Below, in pieces: positions 27,580 through 36,394 of a stretch of DNA of 64,000 bases. A model generated the notes under the pieces. That model was given only the letters and a program-made list of their open reading frames with translations, had not been told where the DNA came from and did not search any database. Positions within the stretch are counted from its first letter, which is position 1. The number at the start of each line of letters is the position of its first letter. Both the position numbers and the translations under genes were made by a program. Source of the DNA: Pseudomonadota bacterium (lineage in GTDB: Bacteria; Pseudomonadota; Gammaproteobacteria; Xanthomonadales; Wenzhouxiangellaceae); contig CP053448.1 in NCBI GenBank assembly GCA_013285445.1, forward strand, positions 2,897,530 to 2,961,529, read 5' to 3'.

Positions 27580-28251
27580 TGTTCCGGCGCGTTTGCCGGT
27601 TCCGGACCTCGTCCGTCGGGGACGCGGCCCCGACCTACGGAATCACGGGCCCAGGCCGCGATCGTATTCGCGACGGGTCGGCGGATGTCCCGGCGCGTTT
27701 GCCGGTTCCGGACCTCGTCCGTCGGGGACGCGGCCCCGACCTACGGAATCACGGGCCCAGGCCGCGATCGTATTCGCGACGGGTCGGCGGATGTCCCGGC
27801 GCGTTTGCCGGTTCCGGACCTCGTCCGTCGGGGACGCGGCCCCGACCTACGGAATCACGGGCCCAGGCCGCGATCGTATTCGCGACGGGTCGGCGGATGT
27901 CCCGGCGCGTTTGCCGGTTCCGGACCTCGTCTGTCGGGGACGCGGCCCCGACCTACGGAATCACGGGCCCAGGCCGCGGTCGTATTCGCGACGGGTCGGC
28001 GGATGTCCCGGCGCGTTTGCCGGTGCCGGACCCCGTCCGTCGGGGACGCGGCCCCGACCTACGGAATCACGGGCCCAGGCCGCGATCGTATTCGCGACGG
28101 GTCGGCGGATGTCACGGCGCGTTTGCCGGTTCCGGACCCCGTCCGTCGGGGACGCGGCCCCGACCTACGGAATCACGGGCCCAGGCCGCGATCGTATTCG
28201 CGACGGGTCGGCGGATGTCACGGCGCATATGCCGGTTCCGTACCTCGTCCA
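27580..28251. repeat. 106-bp minisatellite with REP-like hairpin in each unit
   Basis: The same 106-base unit recurs with equal phase points at 27591, 27697, 27803, 27909, 28015 and 28121, with a decaying seventh copy from 28227. Units differ by only a few substitutions. Each contains GTCGGGG-6-CCCCGAC, followed by CTACGG, a REP-like hairpin also present near 41400 and, in a variant, at 48397. The array fills most of the gap between glnD and dapD. All three plus-strand frames stay open through it because the unit lacks stops, not because it codes. Confidence 0.97.
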
Positions 28252-28324
28252 TGCGTCTGTGGTCATCATCATGATACTCCACCGATGACCGTCTACCACC
28301 TGTCGCCTGTCGCCTACCCTCCCG

Positions 28325-30970
28325 TCATACATCCAGCCGCCCGCGCAGCTCGCGCTCCAGCGCATCGCAGGCGTTTCGATCCAGGGGCCGGCCATCGCTG
28401 GTGGTGATCGTGAACACGTCTTCGACGCGCTGCCCGAAGGTCGCGACGCGCGCGTCGTGGAGGCGCAGGTGCTGCGCCACCAGCGCCTCGGCAATGGCCG
28501 ACAGCAGCCCCGGCCGGTCGGTGGCGGCAATCTCCAGCTCGGTCATGCGCTCGCCGGCCGAGAGCCTGATTTCGGCCCGGCCCATGAACGGCTGAAGTCG
28601 CCTCGGTACGGGGCGCGGCGGCAGCGGGCGAACCTGACGGGTGCCGAGCTGTTCGGCCAGCGTGCAGCGCAGGCGCTCGGCATCCGAGCGGTTGAGCGGC
28701 TGGTTGTTCGCATCCATGACCTGAAAAATATCCCAGCTGCGCGCATCCGCGGTGGTGACCACCCGCGCTGCCAGCACGTTGAGCTGCATGCGGTCGAGCT
28801 CGCGCGCAACCACCGCAAACAGCCCGGCAAAGTCGTCGGCATGCACGAAGACCTCGGTGATTTCCTTGTCAGCCAGCTCGCGACAGGCAACCAGCGGCCG
28901 CCGGTCATCGTCCAGTACACGGGCAGTGGTCCAGACCAGCTGGTCGGCATCGAGGCGCAGAAAGGCGCGATCCGGCAGCCCGCGCCAGAGCGCCTCGATT
29001 GCGCTGGATTCATGGCCCTGATCCGTCAGCCCGGCCAGCGCCTCGGCACGTGTCTCGTCCAGGCTGGCCTGGCGATCGACCGGGTGCTCCAGCCCCCGCC
29101 GCAGTGCCGCGGTGGCGGCGGTATAGAGTTCCCATAACAAGCTGTCTTTCCAGGAGTTCCAGAGTTTGGGACTGGTCGCGGCGATATCGGCCACGGTAAG
29201 TACAAACAGATGGTCGAGATGACGCTGGTCGCCAACCTGGCTGGCAAACGCGTTGACAACCTCCGGGTCGGAAATGTCCTCACGCTGGCTGGTGCGCGAC
29301 ATCAGCAGATGCTTGCCGACCAGCCAGACGACCAGGTCGCGATCGGCCTCGGGCATGCTCAGCCGCTCAACGAATTCACGCGCATCCCCGGCACCGAGCT
29401 CGGAGTGGTCGCCGCCGCGTCCCTTGGCGATATCGTGAAACAGCGCTGCCAGGTAGAGCACTTCGGGCCGCTCGATGTTGCCAAAGATCTCGATGGCGCG
29501 CGCGAACCGATCCGGATGCCTGGCGTGGGCAAAGTGACGCAGATTGCGAATCACGAAAAGGGTGTGCTGATCAACGGTGTAGACGTGGAACAGATCGAAC
29601 TGCATGCGCCCGGTGATCTGGCCGAAGGGGGGCAGCAGCGCAGCTAACACGCCGTAGCGATTCATGCGCGCAAGCTGGCTGTAGACGCGACGCTTGCGCC
29701 GCAGCAGCGCCAGAAACTGGTCGAGGATCTGCGGGTCACTGCGGAACTGCTCGTCGATCAGATAGAGGTGTTCGCGGACAGTGCGGATCGTGGTCGCCCG
29801 CACGCCGCGGATGTCCGGATGGTCGCACAGCACCAGAAACATGCGCATCAGCAGCGAGGGATCCTGGACCACGGCATGCGCATCCTTGAGCTCGAGGTAG
29901 CCATGGTGGATCCGGAAATGATGATCGATTTCCGCCGATGGGAGGTGACGCCGGCCGACCAGCAGTTCCTCGTCGAAGGTCTGCAACAGACGCTCGTTGA
30001 GTCGGGCGACCTGCATGACGTTGCGGTAATAGCGCTGCATGAACTGTTCGACCGGTCGGTTATCGTCACTGCAGTCACCGAAGCCGAAGCGCTCGGCAAG
30101 CCGGCGCTGGTATTCAAACAGCAAGCGCTCCTCCGCTCGTCCGGCTGCCCGATGAAGGGCCCAGCGCAGCTTCCACAGGTGATTGCGGCTGGCGACCAGG
30201 TCCTCGTGCTCACGCTCGCTCAGGAACCCGTGCTCGACCAGGCCGTGCAGCGTCGACGTACCGAAATGACGGCGCGTCACCCAGGCAATCATCTGCATGT
30301 CACGCAGCCCGCCCGGCCCTTCCTTGAGGTTGGGCTCGAGGTTGTATACGGTGTCCTCGAACTGGGCGTGACGCGCTTCCTGCTCCTCGACCTTGGCGGA
30401 GTAGAAAGCCTCGGCCGGCCACAGTGCCGGCGCATCGGTCAATTCGCGCATGCGCGCGTACAACTGACCCGCGCCGGCCATCAGGCGAGACTCCATCAGG
30501 TTGGTAGCCACGCCCACATCCTGCCCGGCCGCCTCCACGCACTCCGCCACATTCCGAACGCTGTGGCCGGGGTGAAAGCCTGCATCCCAGAGCACGCGCA
30601 CAAAGCGCTCCAGCGCCTCGACCGGCGCATCATCGCCGTCCGCGCGCAACACCAGCAGATCGACGTCCGAGTGCGGATGCAGTTCGCCGCGGCCGAACCC
30701 ACCGACAGCGCACAGGTCCAGACCACCGTCAGCCGGCGCCAGGCGCTCCCAGGCATTCAGAACAAGCTGTTCGACAACCCAGGCGCGAGCGTGAACCAGC
30801 TCCCCGATTTCCGTACCCTGGTCGAACAATCGGTGCAGCTCGGTGTCGGCCGCGGCACGCGCCCGGTCGAGCGCCTCGCTGAGCGTGGTCGGATCGGCGT
30901 CGAGGCGCACCAGCGCGGCCAGATCAAGACAGTTGCGGGTGGCGGGGACCGCGCTGAGCCGGTCTTTCAC
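28325..30970 (-). CDS. glnD: [protein-PII] uridylyltransferase / uridylyl-removing enzyme
   Basis: 881 aa. GlnD senses glutamine and adds or removes UMP on PII proteins to set nitrogen metabolism. Domains: nucleotidyltransferase with GGFGRGELHPHSDVDLLVL near residue 90, a helical linker, an HD hydrolase domain with AALFHDIAKGRGGDHSE, and two ACT domains at the C-terminus (FAGLFAVVARELDRM and TDRPGLLSAIAEALV). The start is GTG 30970, overlapping the map stop as GTGA, so translation is coupled. Gene order map-glnD is that of many gammaproteobacteria. All motif residues are present. Confidence 0.96.
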   Translation of the reverse strand: MKDRLSAVPATRNCLDLAALVRLDADPTTLSEALDRARAAADTELHRLFDQGTEIGELVHARAWVVEQLVLNAWERLAPADGGLDLCAVGGFGRGELHPHSDVDLLVLRADGDDAPVEALERFVRVLWDAGFHPGHSVRNVAECVEAAGQDVGVATNLMESRLMAGAGQLYARMRELTDAPALWPAEAFYSAKVEEQEARHAQFEDTVYNLEPNLKEGPGGLRDMQMIAWVTRRHFGTSTLHGLVEHGFLSEREHEDLVASRNHLWKLRWALHRAAGRAEERLLFEYQRRLAERFGFGDCSDDNRPVEQFMQRYYRNVMQVARLNERLLQTFDEELLVGRRHLPSAEIDHHFRIHHGYLELKDAHAVVQDPSLLMRMFLVLCDHPDIRGVRATTIRTVREHLYLIDEQFRSDPQILDQFLALLRRKRRVYSQLARMNRYGVLAALLPPFGQITGRMQFDLFHVYTVDQHTLFVIRNLRHFAHARHPDRFARAIEIFGNIERPEVLYLAALFHDIAKGRGGDHSELGAGDAREFVERLSMPEADRDLVVWLVGKHLLMSRTSQREDISDPEVVNAFASQVGDQRHLDHLFVLTVADIAATSPKLWNSWKDSLLWELYTAATAALRRGLEHPVDRQASLDETRAEALAGLTDQGHESSAIEALWRGLPDRAFLRLDADQLVWTTARVLDDDRRPLVACRELADKEITEVFVHADDFAGLFAVVARELDRMQLNVLAARVVTTADARSWDIFQVMDANNQPLNRSDAERLRCTLAEQLGTRQVRPLPPRPVPRRLQPFMGRAEIRLSAGERMTELEIAATDRPGLLSAIAEALVAQHLRLHDARVATFGQRVEDVFTITTSDGRPLDRNACDALERELRGRLDV

Positions 30971-31740
30971 AGCGGATCGTCGGGTAGCCGGGTCAGAATG
31001 TCGACGCCGTCGTCAGTGACGGCCATGGTGTGTTCCCACTGGGCTGACAGGCTTCGGTCGCGGGTAATGACGGTCCACCCGTCAGGCAGAAGCCGGGTGT
31101 CGCGCTTGCCGAGATTGACCATGGGTTCGATGGTAAAGGTCATGCCCGGTTCCAGCCGCAGGCCCTCGCCCGGGCGCCCGTAATGGAGCACCTGGGGTGC
31201 CTCATGAAAGCCGCGCCCGATTCCGTGACCGCAATACTCGCGTACCACAGAGCAGCGCTGGTTTTCGACGTAGGCCTGGATGGCATGACCGATGTCACCG
31301 AGCGTCGCGCCGGGGCGAACCGTATCAATGCCGCGCACCAGCGCCTCATGCGCCACCTCGCAGATGCGCTGCGCCTTGACCGACGGGGCGCCGACATAGA
31401 ACATCTTCGAGGTATCACCGTGCCAGCCGTCCTGGATGACGGTCACATCGATATTGATGATGTCCCCGTCCTTGAGCACCTTCTCGCCGGGTATGCCGTG
31501 ACAAATCACGTGATTGACCGAAGTGCAGATCGACTTGGGAAACCCCTTGTAGTTCAGCGGCGCGGGCACGGCGTGGAGTTCGTCGACGATGTATTCATGC
31601 GCGATGCGATCAAGTTCGCCGGTACTCACACCCGGCTGCACGTGCTCGCGAATCATGGCCAGCACGCTGGCGGCTTGCTGGCCGGCCACACGCATGGCCT
31701 CGATCTCGCCGGGGGTCTTGATGTGGACTTGATGATTCAT
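30967..31740 (-). CDS. map: methionine aminopeptidase type I
   Basis: 257 aa. Removes the N-terminal methionine of new proteins. The five metal ligands are seen: Asp in IINIDVTVIQDGW, Asp in HGDTSKMF, His in HGIGRGFHEAP, Glu in FTIEPMV and Glu in QWEHTMAV. ICTSVNHVICHGIP carries the conserved substrate-site histidine. ATG 31740 starts MNHQVHIKTPGE as in homologues; an upstream in-frame TTG (31758) is unlikely. It is divergent from the second RND adaptor, with a 180-base gap that holds a REP-like sequence. Confidence 0.96.
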   Translation of the reverse strand: MNHQVHIKTPGEIEAMRVAGQQAASVLAMIREHVQPGVSTGELDRIAHEYIVDELHAVPAPLNYKGFPKSICTSVNHVICHGIPGEKVLKDGDIINIDVTVIQDGWHGDTSKMFYVGAPSVKAQRICEVAHEALVRGIDTVRPGATLGDIGHAIQAYVENQRCSVVREYCGHGIGRGFHEAPQVLHYGRPGEGLRLEPGMTFTIEPMVNLGKRDTRLLPDGWTVITRDRSLSAQWEHTMAVTDDGVDILTRLPDDPL

Positions 31741-31781
31741 GAACCAAAATGGAGTCAACCTGAATCAGTCTAACCGAAAGC

Positions 31782-31823
31782 CCGTCATCGCGAGGCCGCG
31801 AATGCGCGGCAGCCACAATCCAT
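31782..31823. repeat. REP-like dispersed sequence between map and the RND adaptor
   Basis: The stretch starts CGTCATCGCGAGGC and ends GCCACAATCCATG, with a GCCGCG-AATG-CGCGGC hairpin at 31795-31810. It resembles the widely spread bacterial pattern CGTCATTGCGAGG...GGCAATCC (from general knowledge). Only one copy is in this window, so the call rests on resemblance. Confidence 0.5.
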
Positions 31824-31920
31824 GCCTTTTGGCACGTGTGTGCCGCCGACGCGCAATGGCAGACTGCAGGCTGATGGATGCCCTGCCTCAAACTATCGTG
31901 ATCAGGAACGCGCCGTTGCC

Positions 31921-33159
31921 ATGAAGAAATTGCTCCGAATCCTGCTGCCGCCGGCGCTCATTGTCGTATCGATCGCCGTAGTCATGGTACTGGCGATGAA
32001 CCGACCCACGCCGCCCGAGCGCGAGTCTGAGAAAACGGCCATGCCCGTCGACACCATTGTCCCCGAACCGGCCGGTGCGCATTTTACCGTGCAGGCCCAG
32101 GGTTCGGTGCAGCCACGAACGGAAACCAGCCTGGTCTCCGAGGTCAGCGGAAAGGTGATCGCGATCTCCGAGGACTTCGTGGCCGGCGGCTTCTTCCGCG
32201 CCGGAGAGGTGCTGGTCGAGATCGATCCCAGCGATTACGAAACGGCCCTGAAGCAGGCCCAGGCCGACCTGGCTGCCGCCCGGGCCCGACTGGCCGATGA
32301 ACAGGCCCGCTCCGAACAGGCACGACGCGACTGGCAACAAATGCATGGCAGCGATCGCGACCCCCCGACCCTGGTATTGCGCATTCCCCAGCTCGATCAG
32401 GCGCGGGCCGCCGTTCTGGCTGCCGAGGCGGCCACGGCCCGGGCCGAACGCAATCTCGAGCGAACGCGCATCAGCCTGCCCTACGATGGCATGGTGCGAT
32501 CGCGTTCGGTCGGTACCGGTCAGTACGTGACGGCCGGCAGCACGCTGGGGCAGGCGTTTGCTGTCGACGTGGCAGAGGTGCGACTGCCCTTGCCCGATCG
32601 GGATCTGTCGTTCGTCAACCTGCCGCGGCCGGGCCGTGATGACCAGCCGGGTCCGAGCGTTGAGCTGTTCGCCGAGGTCGGCGGTCAGCGCGGCAGCTGG
32701 CGCGGTGAAGTGGTGCGCACGGAAGGCGTGGTCGAGGAGACCACACGACTGACCTATGCGGTCGTGCGCATCGAAGACCCTTACGGCCTGCTGGGCAGCG
32801 ACCAGCCGGTACCGCTGCCGATGGGCACCTACGTGCGCGCCGAAATAGAAGGGCGATCGGCTGCCGGATTGATCGAGCTGCCGCGCGAAGCGCTTCGCGA
32901 TGGCGATCGGCTGTTCATTGCCGATGCTGAAAATCGCCTGCAGATCCGGCCGGTCACGGTCGTTCGCAAGACGCCACAACGCGTCTACCTGGCTGATTCC
33001 ATCGAATCCGATGAACGGGTGATCACGACCGCCATCACCACGCCGGTTCCGGGCACCCGCCTGAACGTGCGTGAGAGCACCGGAACAGACCCGGAACTGC
33101 GGATCCTGCCGGCCGGGGAGGAAACAGAGGTCGCTGCGCAAACAGGCGGGCCGGCATGA
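31921..33159 (+). CDS. RND efflux periplasmic adaptor (second system)
   Basis: 412 aa. An N-terminal membrane anchor (about 5-27) is followed by a barrel-sandwich domain (SLVSEVSGKVIAIS), an alpha-hairpin (about 100-165), its return half (NLERTRISLPYDGMVRSRSVGTGQYV) and a beta-barrel. It would couple the permease downstream to an outer-membrane channel. ATG 31921 is used; the open frame to 31822 adds residues without signal features. The stop overlaps the permease start (ATGA). It is not close in sequence to the adaptor at 15397, so the two pumps are not a recent duplication. Confidence 0.9.
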   Translation: MKKLLRILLPPALIVVSIAVVMVLAMNRPTPPERESEKTAMPVDTIVPEPAGAHFTVQAQGSVQPRTETSLVSEVSGKVIAISEDFVAGGFFRAGEVLVEIDPSDYETALKQAQADLAAARARLADEQARSEQARRDWQQMHGSDRDPPTLVLRIPQLDQARAAVLAAEAATARAERNLERTRISLPYDGMVRSRSVGTGQYVTAGSTLGQAFAVDVAEVRLPLPDRDLSFVNLPRPGRDDQPGPSVELFAEVGGQRGSWRGEVVRTEGVVEETTRLTYAVVRIEDPYGLLGSDQPVPLPMGTYVRAEIEGRSAAGLIELPREALRDGDRLFIADAENRLQIRPVTVVRKTPQRVYLADSIESDERVITTAITTPVPGTRLNVRESTGTDPELRILPAGEETEVAAQTGGPA

Positions 33160-36100
33160 AATCTGAACGTAACTGGTACGGCAGCATCATCGCCTGGTTC
33201 GCTCACAACTCGGTGGCGGCCAATCTGCTGATGTGGTGCCTGCTGCTCGGCGGTGTCGCCACGGCGTTCACCATCACCAAGGAAATCCAGCCGAGGATCG
33301 AAACCAATTACGTCACCGTCAGCGTTCCCTACCGCGGCGGCACGCCCCGGGACGTGGAACAGGGGGTGTTGATCAAGATCGAGGAGGCCATCCAGGACGT
33401 CGAGGGCATCAAGGAAATGGTGGCCACCGCACGGGAGGGATCCGGCAGCGTCCAGATCGAGGTCGATCAGGACTTCGACGTGCTCGAGGTGCTCGACGTG
33501 ATCAAGACCCGGGTCGACTCCATATCGACCTTTCCGGCCGAAACCGAACGCCCGGTCTACCAGCGCAACACATGGACCCAGGAAGTCATCTGGGTCTCGG
33601 TGTTCGGCGATGTCGACGAGCGAACGCTCAAGGAATCGGCGCGCCAGATTCGCGACGAGATTATCGCCCTGCCAGATGTCACCCGTGCCGAACTGGTCGG
33701 CACGCGGGCCTACGAGATCGGCATCGAAGTCCGCGAGGAAACACTTCGCGCCTACGATCTCACGCTGGGCGAAGTTGCCCAGGCAATTCGTGAGTCCTCG
33801 CTGGATTTGCCCGGCGGACGGATCGAGACCGCTGGCGGCGATGTGCTGGTTCGCACGGTCGGCCAGGCCTATGTGGGACGTGACTTCGAGGATATCGTGG
33901 TTCGCTCCAACCCTGATGGTTCACGCGTACTGGTGCGCGATATCGCCACCATTCGCGACGGCTTCGTCGAGCGCGAACGCTATGCCCGCCATAACGGCCA
34001 GCCCGCCACGGCAATCCGGGTAATGAGCGTAGGCGAGCAGAACGCCCTGGCCGTGTCCGAGGCGGTGCGCGCCTACATTGCAGAAAAGCAGCAGCAACTG
34101 CCACCGGGCTTGAGCGTTGACTGGTGGGCCGATATCTCCTACTACCTCAAAGGCCGCATGGAGATGATGGGCAAGAATCTGGTCGCCGGCGCCGTTCTGG
34201 TGTTTCTGATTCTGGCGCTTTTCCTGCGACTGAAGCTGGCCTTCTGGGTGATGGTCGGCCTGTTGATCGCCTTTCTCGGTGCATTGTGGACGCTGCCGGC
34301 CTTCGGTGTGACCATCAACCTGATCAGCCTGTTCGGTTTTCTGGTCGTGCTGGGTATCGTGGTCGATGACGCGATCGTCATGGGCGAGTCGGCCTATACC
34401 GAGATTCGCGAACGGGGACACTCGGTCGACAACGTGGTCAACGGGGTCTACAAGGTCGCCATTCCGGCTACCTTCGGCGTTCTGACGACCATTGCCGCCT
34501 TCCTGCCCATTCTGATGATCTCCGGAATCTCCGGACAGTTCTTCGCCGCCATTGGCTGGGTGGTGGTGCTGTGCCTGTTCATGTCGCTGGTCGAGTCCAA
34601 GCTGATCCTGCCGGCTCACCTGGCACATATGCGGGTCAAGGCGTTCGAGCCGGATACGACCAACCGTTTCATCCGCTTCCAGCGCCGGTTTTCCGACGGT
34701 CTGTTCCGCTTTGTCGACGGCTTCTATCTCCCGGCGCTGCGGGCGATGCTGCGCAACCGCTATCTGTCTCTGGCGCTCTTTATTTCCATCCTGATTCTGT
34801 CGCTGGGCCTGATCGTCAGCGGCGCCATGCGGGTGGTGTTCTTCCCCGACTTCGCCGGTGACTTCATGCAGGTCGAACTGGAGATGAGCGAAGGCACGCC
34901 CGCCTACGTGACACATGCCAACATCGACTATCTGGCCGAGAAGCTTGCCGCCACAGACCAGGCACTGCAGGACAAGTATGCGCTTGCCGCACCACTTGTG
35001 CGCACCGTGTTTGCCTGGTCCGGGTCGGATACCTCAGGCGGCATGCTGGTGGAACTGACCAAGCGGGAAGACAGTCCGGTTACCATCAACGAGCTCCAGC
35101 GCCAATGGCGTGAAGCCGTCGGCCAGATCCCCGGCGCGCGTGCGCTGCGCATCGGCAATGCCGGCGGCGGACCTGGAGGCGGCGGGCCGGACATTTCATT
35201 TCAGCTGGTCGGCAACGATCTCGGCCAGCTCGAGGCGGCCGCCGCCGAGCTGGAACGCCGGGTTCGAGGGTTCGAGGGCACGTACGATGTACGCAATTCC
35301 TTCGAGGGCGGTCTGAAGGAGCTGCAGCTGGAAATCAAACCGGAGGCTGAGGTGCTGGGCCTGAGCCAGCGGGACCTGGCCCGCCAGGTTCGACAGGCGT
35401 TCTTCGGCGAGGAAGTCCAGCGCATCCAGCGCGGCCAGGACGACGTTCGCGTCATGGTGCGTTATCCGCGCGAGCAGCGAACCTCGGAAGGCTATCTCGA
35501 GGCCATGCGAATCCGCGCTGCCGACGGTTCGGAAGTGCCGTTCGGCGCCGTGGCCGACATCCGGGTCGGCAGCAGCCCGTCGGTCATTCGCCGTTTCGAC
35601 CGCCTGCGTTCGATCAGCGTGACCGGCCGGGTCGACAAGGACGTGGCCGAACCGGGCCGGATCACGACCGAGCTGCAGGAGCAGCACATTCCGGAGATCC
35701 TGGCCGGCTATCCCGGCGTCAGCTACCGGGTATCGGGCGCGACGCGCAGCCAGCAGGAGGTGCGCGATGATCTGCTCATGGGCACTGGCCTCGCCCTGTT
35801 TCTGATTTACGCGCTGATCGCCGTTCCGCTGCGCTCCTACCTGCAGCCGCTACTGATCATGTCGGTGATTCCCTTTGGCATGGTGGGCGCGGTCGTCGGA
35901 CACTGGCTGCTGGGCATTCCGGTCAGCATGCTGAGCTTTTTCGGGATCGTTGCGCTGGCCGGTGTCGTGGTCAACGACAGCCTGATTCTGGTTGACTTCG
36001 TCAATCGCCACCGCCGGGCCGGCGAATCGCGTATCGACGCCGCCATCAAGGCCGCCCGCGCCCGGTTCCGCGCCATCATCCTGACCTCGGCAACAACGTT

Positions 36101-36329
36101 CCTGGGCCTGGCGCCGATCGTGTTCTTCGAGACCAGTCTGCAGGCGCAGATCGTTATCCCGATGGCCACGTCGCTGGCATTTGGCATTCTCTTCGCTACG
36201 GTCATCACGCTGGGCCTGATCCCCATCCTCTACCTGATCGGCGACGACTTCGTGCGCATGATGCAGCGCATCACCGGACGCGAAAGCCACGGCATGATTG
36301 CCGGAAAAGAGGCCGAAGCCACGAGCTAG
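33156..36329 (+). CDS. RND efflux permease (second system)
   Basis: 1057 aa, one intact frame, normal for the AcrB/HAE family. Helix 1 begins at about residue 12; helix 4 carries VVLGIVVDDAIVMGES, with the paired aspartates of proton translocation; the second half repeats the fold with LRSYLQPLLIMSVIPFGMVG and ALAGVVVNDSLILVDFVN. Large porter loops lie between helices 1-2 and 7-8. A glycine-rich loop GGGPGGGGPD is near residue 670. Together with the adaptor it makes a pump for unknown hydrophobic or toxic substrates. No regulator gene is adjacent. Confidence 0.93.
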   Translation: MKSERNWYGSIIAWFAHNSVAANLLMWCLLLGGVATAFTITKEIQPRIETNYVTVSVPYRGGTPRDVEQGVLIKIEEAIQDVEGIKEMVATAREGSGSVQIEVDQDFDVLEVLDVIKTRVDSISTFPAETERPVYQRNTWTQEVIWVSVFGDVDERTLKESARQIRDEIIALPDVTRAELVGTRAYEIGIEVREETLRAYDLTLGEVAQAIRESSLDLPGGRIETAGGDVLVRTVGQAYVGRDFEDIVVRSNPDGSRVLVRDIATIRDGFVERERYARHNGQPATAIRVMSVGEQNALAVSEAVRAYIAEKQQQLPPGLSVDWWADISYYLKGRMEMMGKNLVAGAVLVFLILALFLRLKLAFWVMVGLLIAFLGALWTLPAFGVTINLISLFGFLVVLGIVVDDAIVMGESAYTEIRERGHSVDNVVNGVYKVAIPATFGVLTTIAAFLPILMISGISGQFFAAIGWVVVLCLFMSLVESKLILPAHLAHMRVKAFEPDTTNRFIRFQRRFSDGLFRFVDGFYLPALRAMLRNRYLSLALFISILILSLGLIVSGAMRVVFFPDFAGDFMQVELEMSEGTPAYVTHANIDYLAEKLAATDQALQDKYALAAPLVRTVFAWSGSDTSGGMLVELTKREDSPVTINELQRQWREAVGQIPGARALRIGNAGGGPGGGGPDISFQLVGNDLGQLEAAAAELERRVRGFEGTYDVRNSFEGGLKELQLEIKPEAEVLGLSQRDLARQVRQAFFGEEVQRIQRGQDDVRVMVRYPREQRTSEGYLEAMRIRAADGSEVPFGAVADIRVGSSPSVIRRFDRLRSISVTGRVDKDVAEPGRITTELQEQHIPEILAGYPGVSYRVSGATRSQQEVRDDLLMGTGLALFLIYALIAVPLRSYLQPLLIMSVIPFGMVGAVVGHWLLGIPVSMLSFFGIVALAGVVVNDSLILVDFVNRHRRAGESRIDAAIKAARARFRAIILTSATTFLGLAPIVFFETSLQAQIVIPMATSLAFGILFATVITLGLIPILYLIGDDFVRMMQRITGRESHGMIAGKEAEATS

Positions 36330-36394
36330 TGGTCCATGCCATTTAGCCGCATGGCCCACTGGCGAATTGATGCGCGATCGGGCACCATAGACTT

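Noticed and set aside
27580..28251. CRISPR array
   Set aside because: Units are 106 bases, directly adjacent and nearly identical throughout; there are no unique spacers and no cas genes.
36330..36394. Leaderless promoter for the acetolactate-synthase-like gene
   Set aside because: The TTGATG/TAGACT pair is spaced by only 15 bases and would start transcription just after the ATG; too weak to list.
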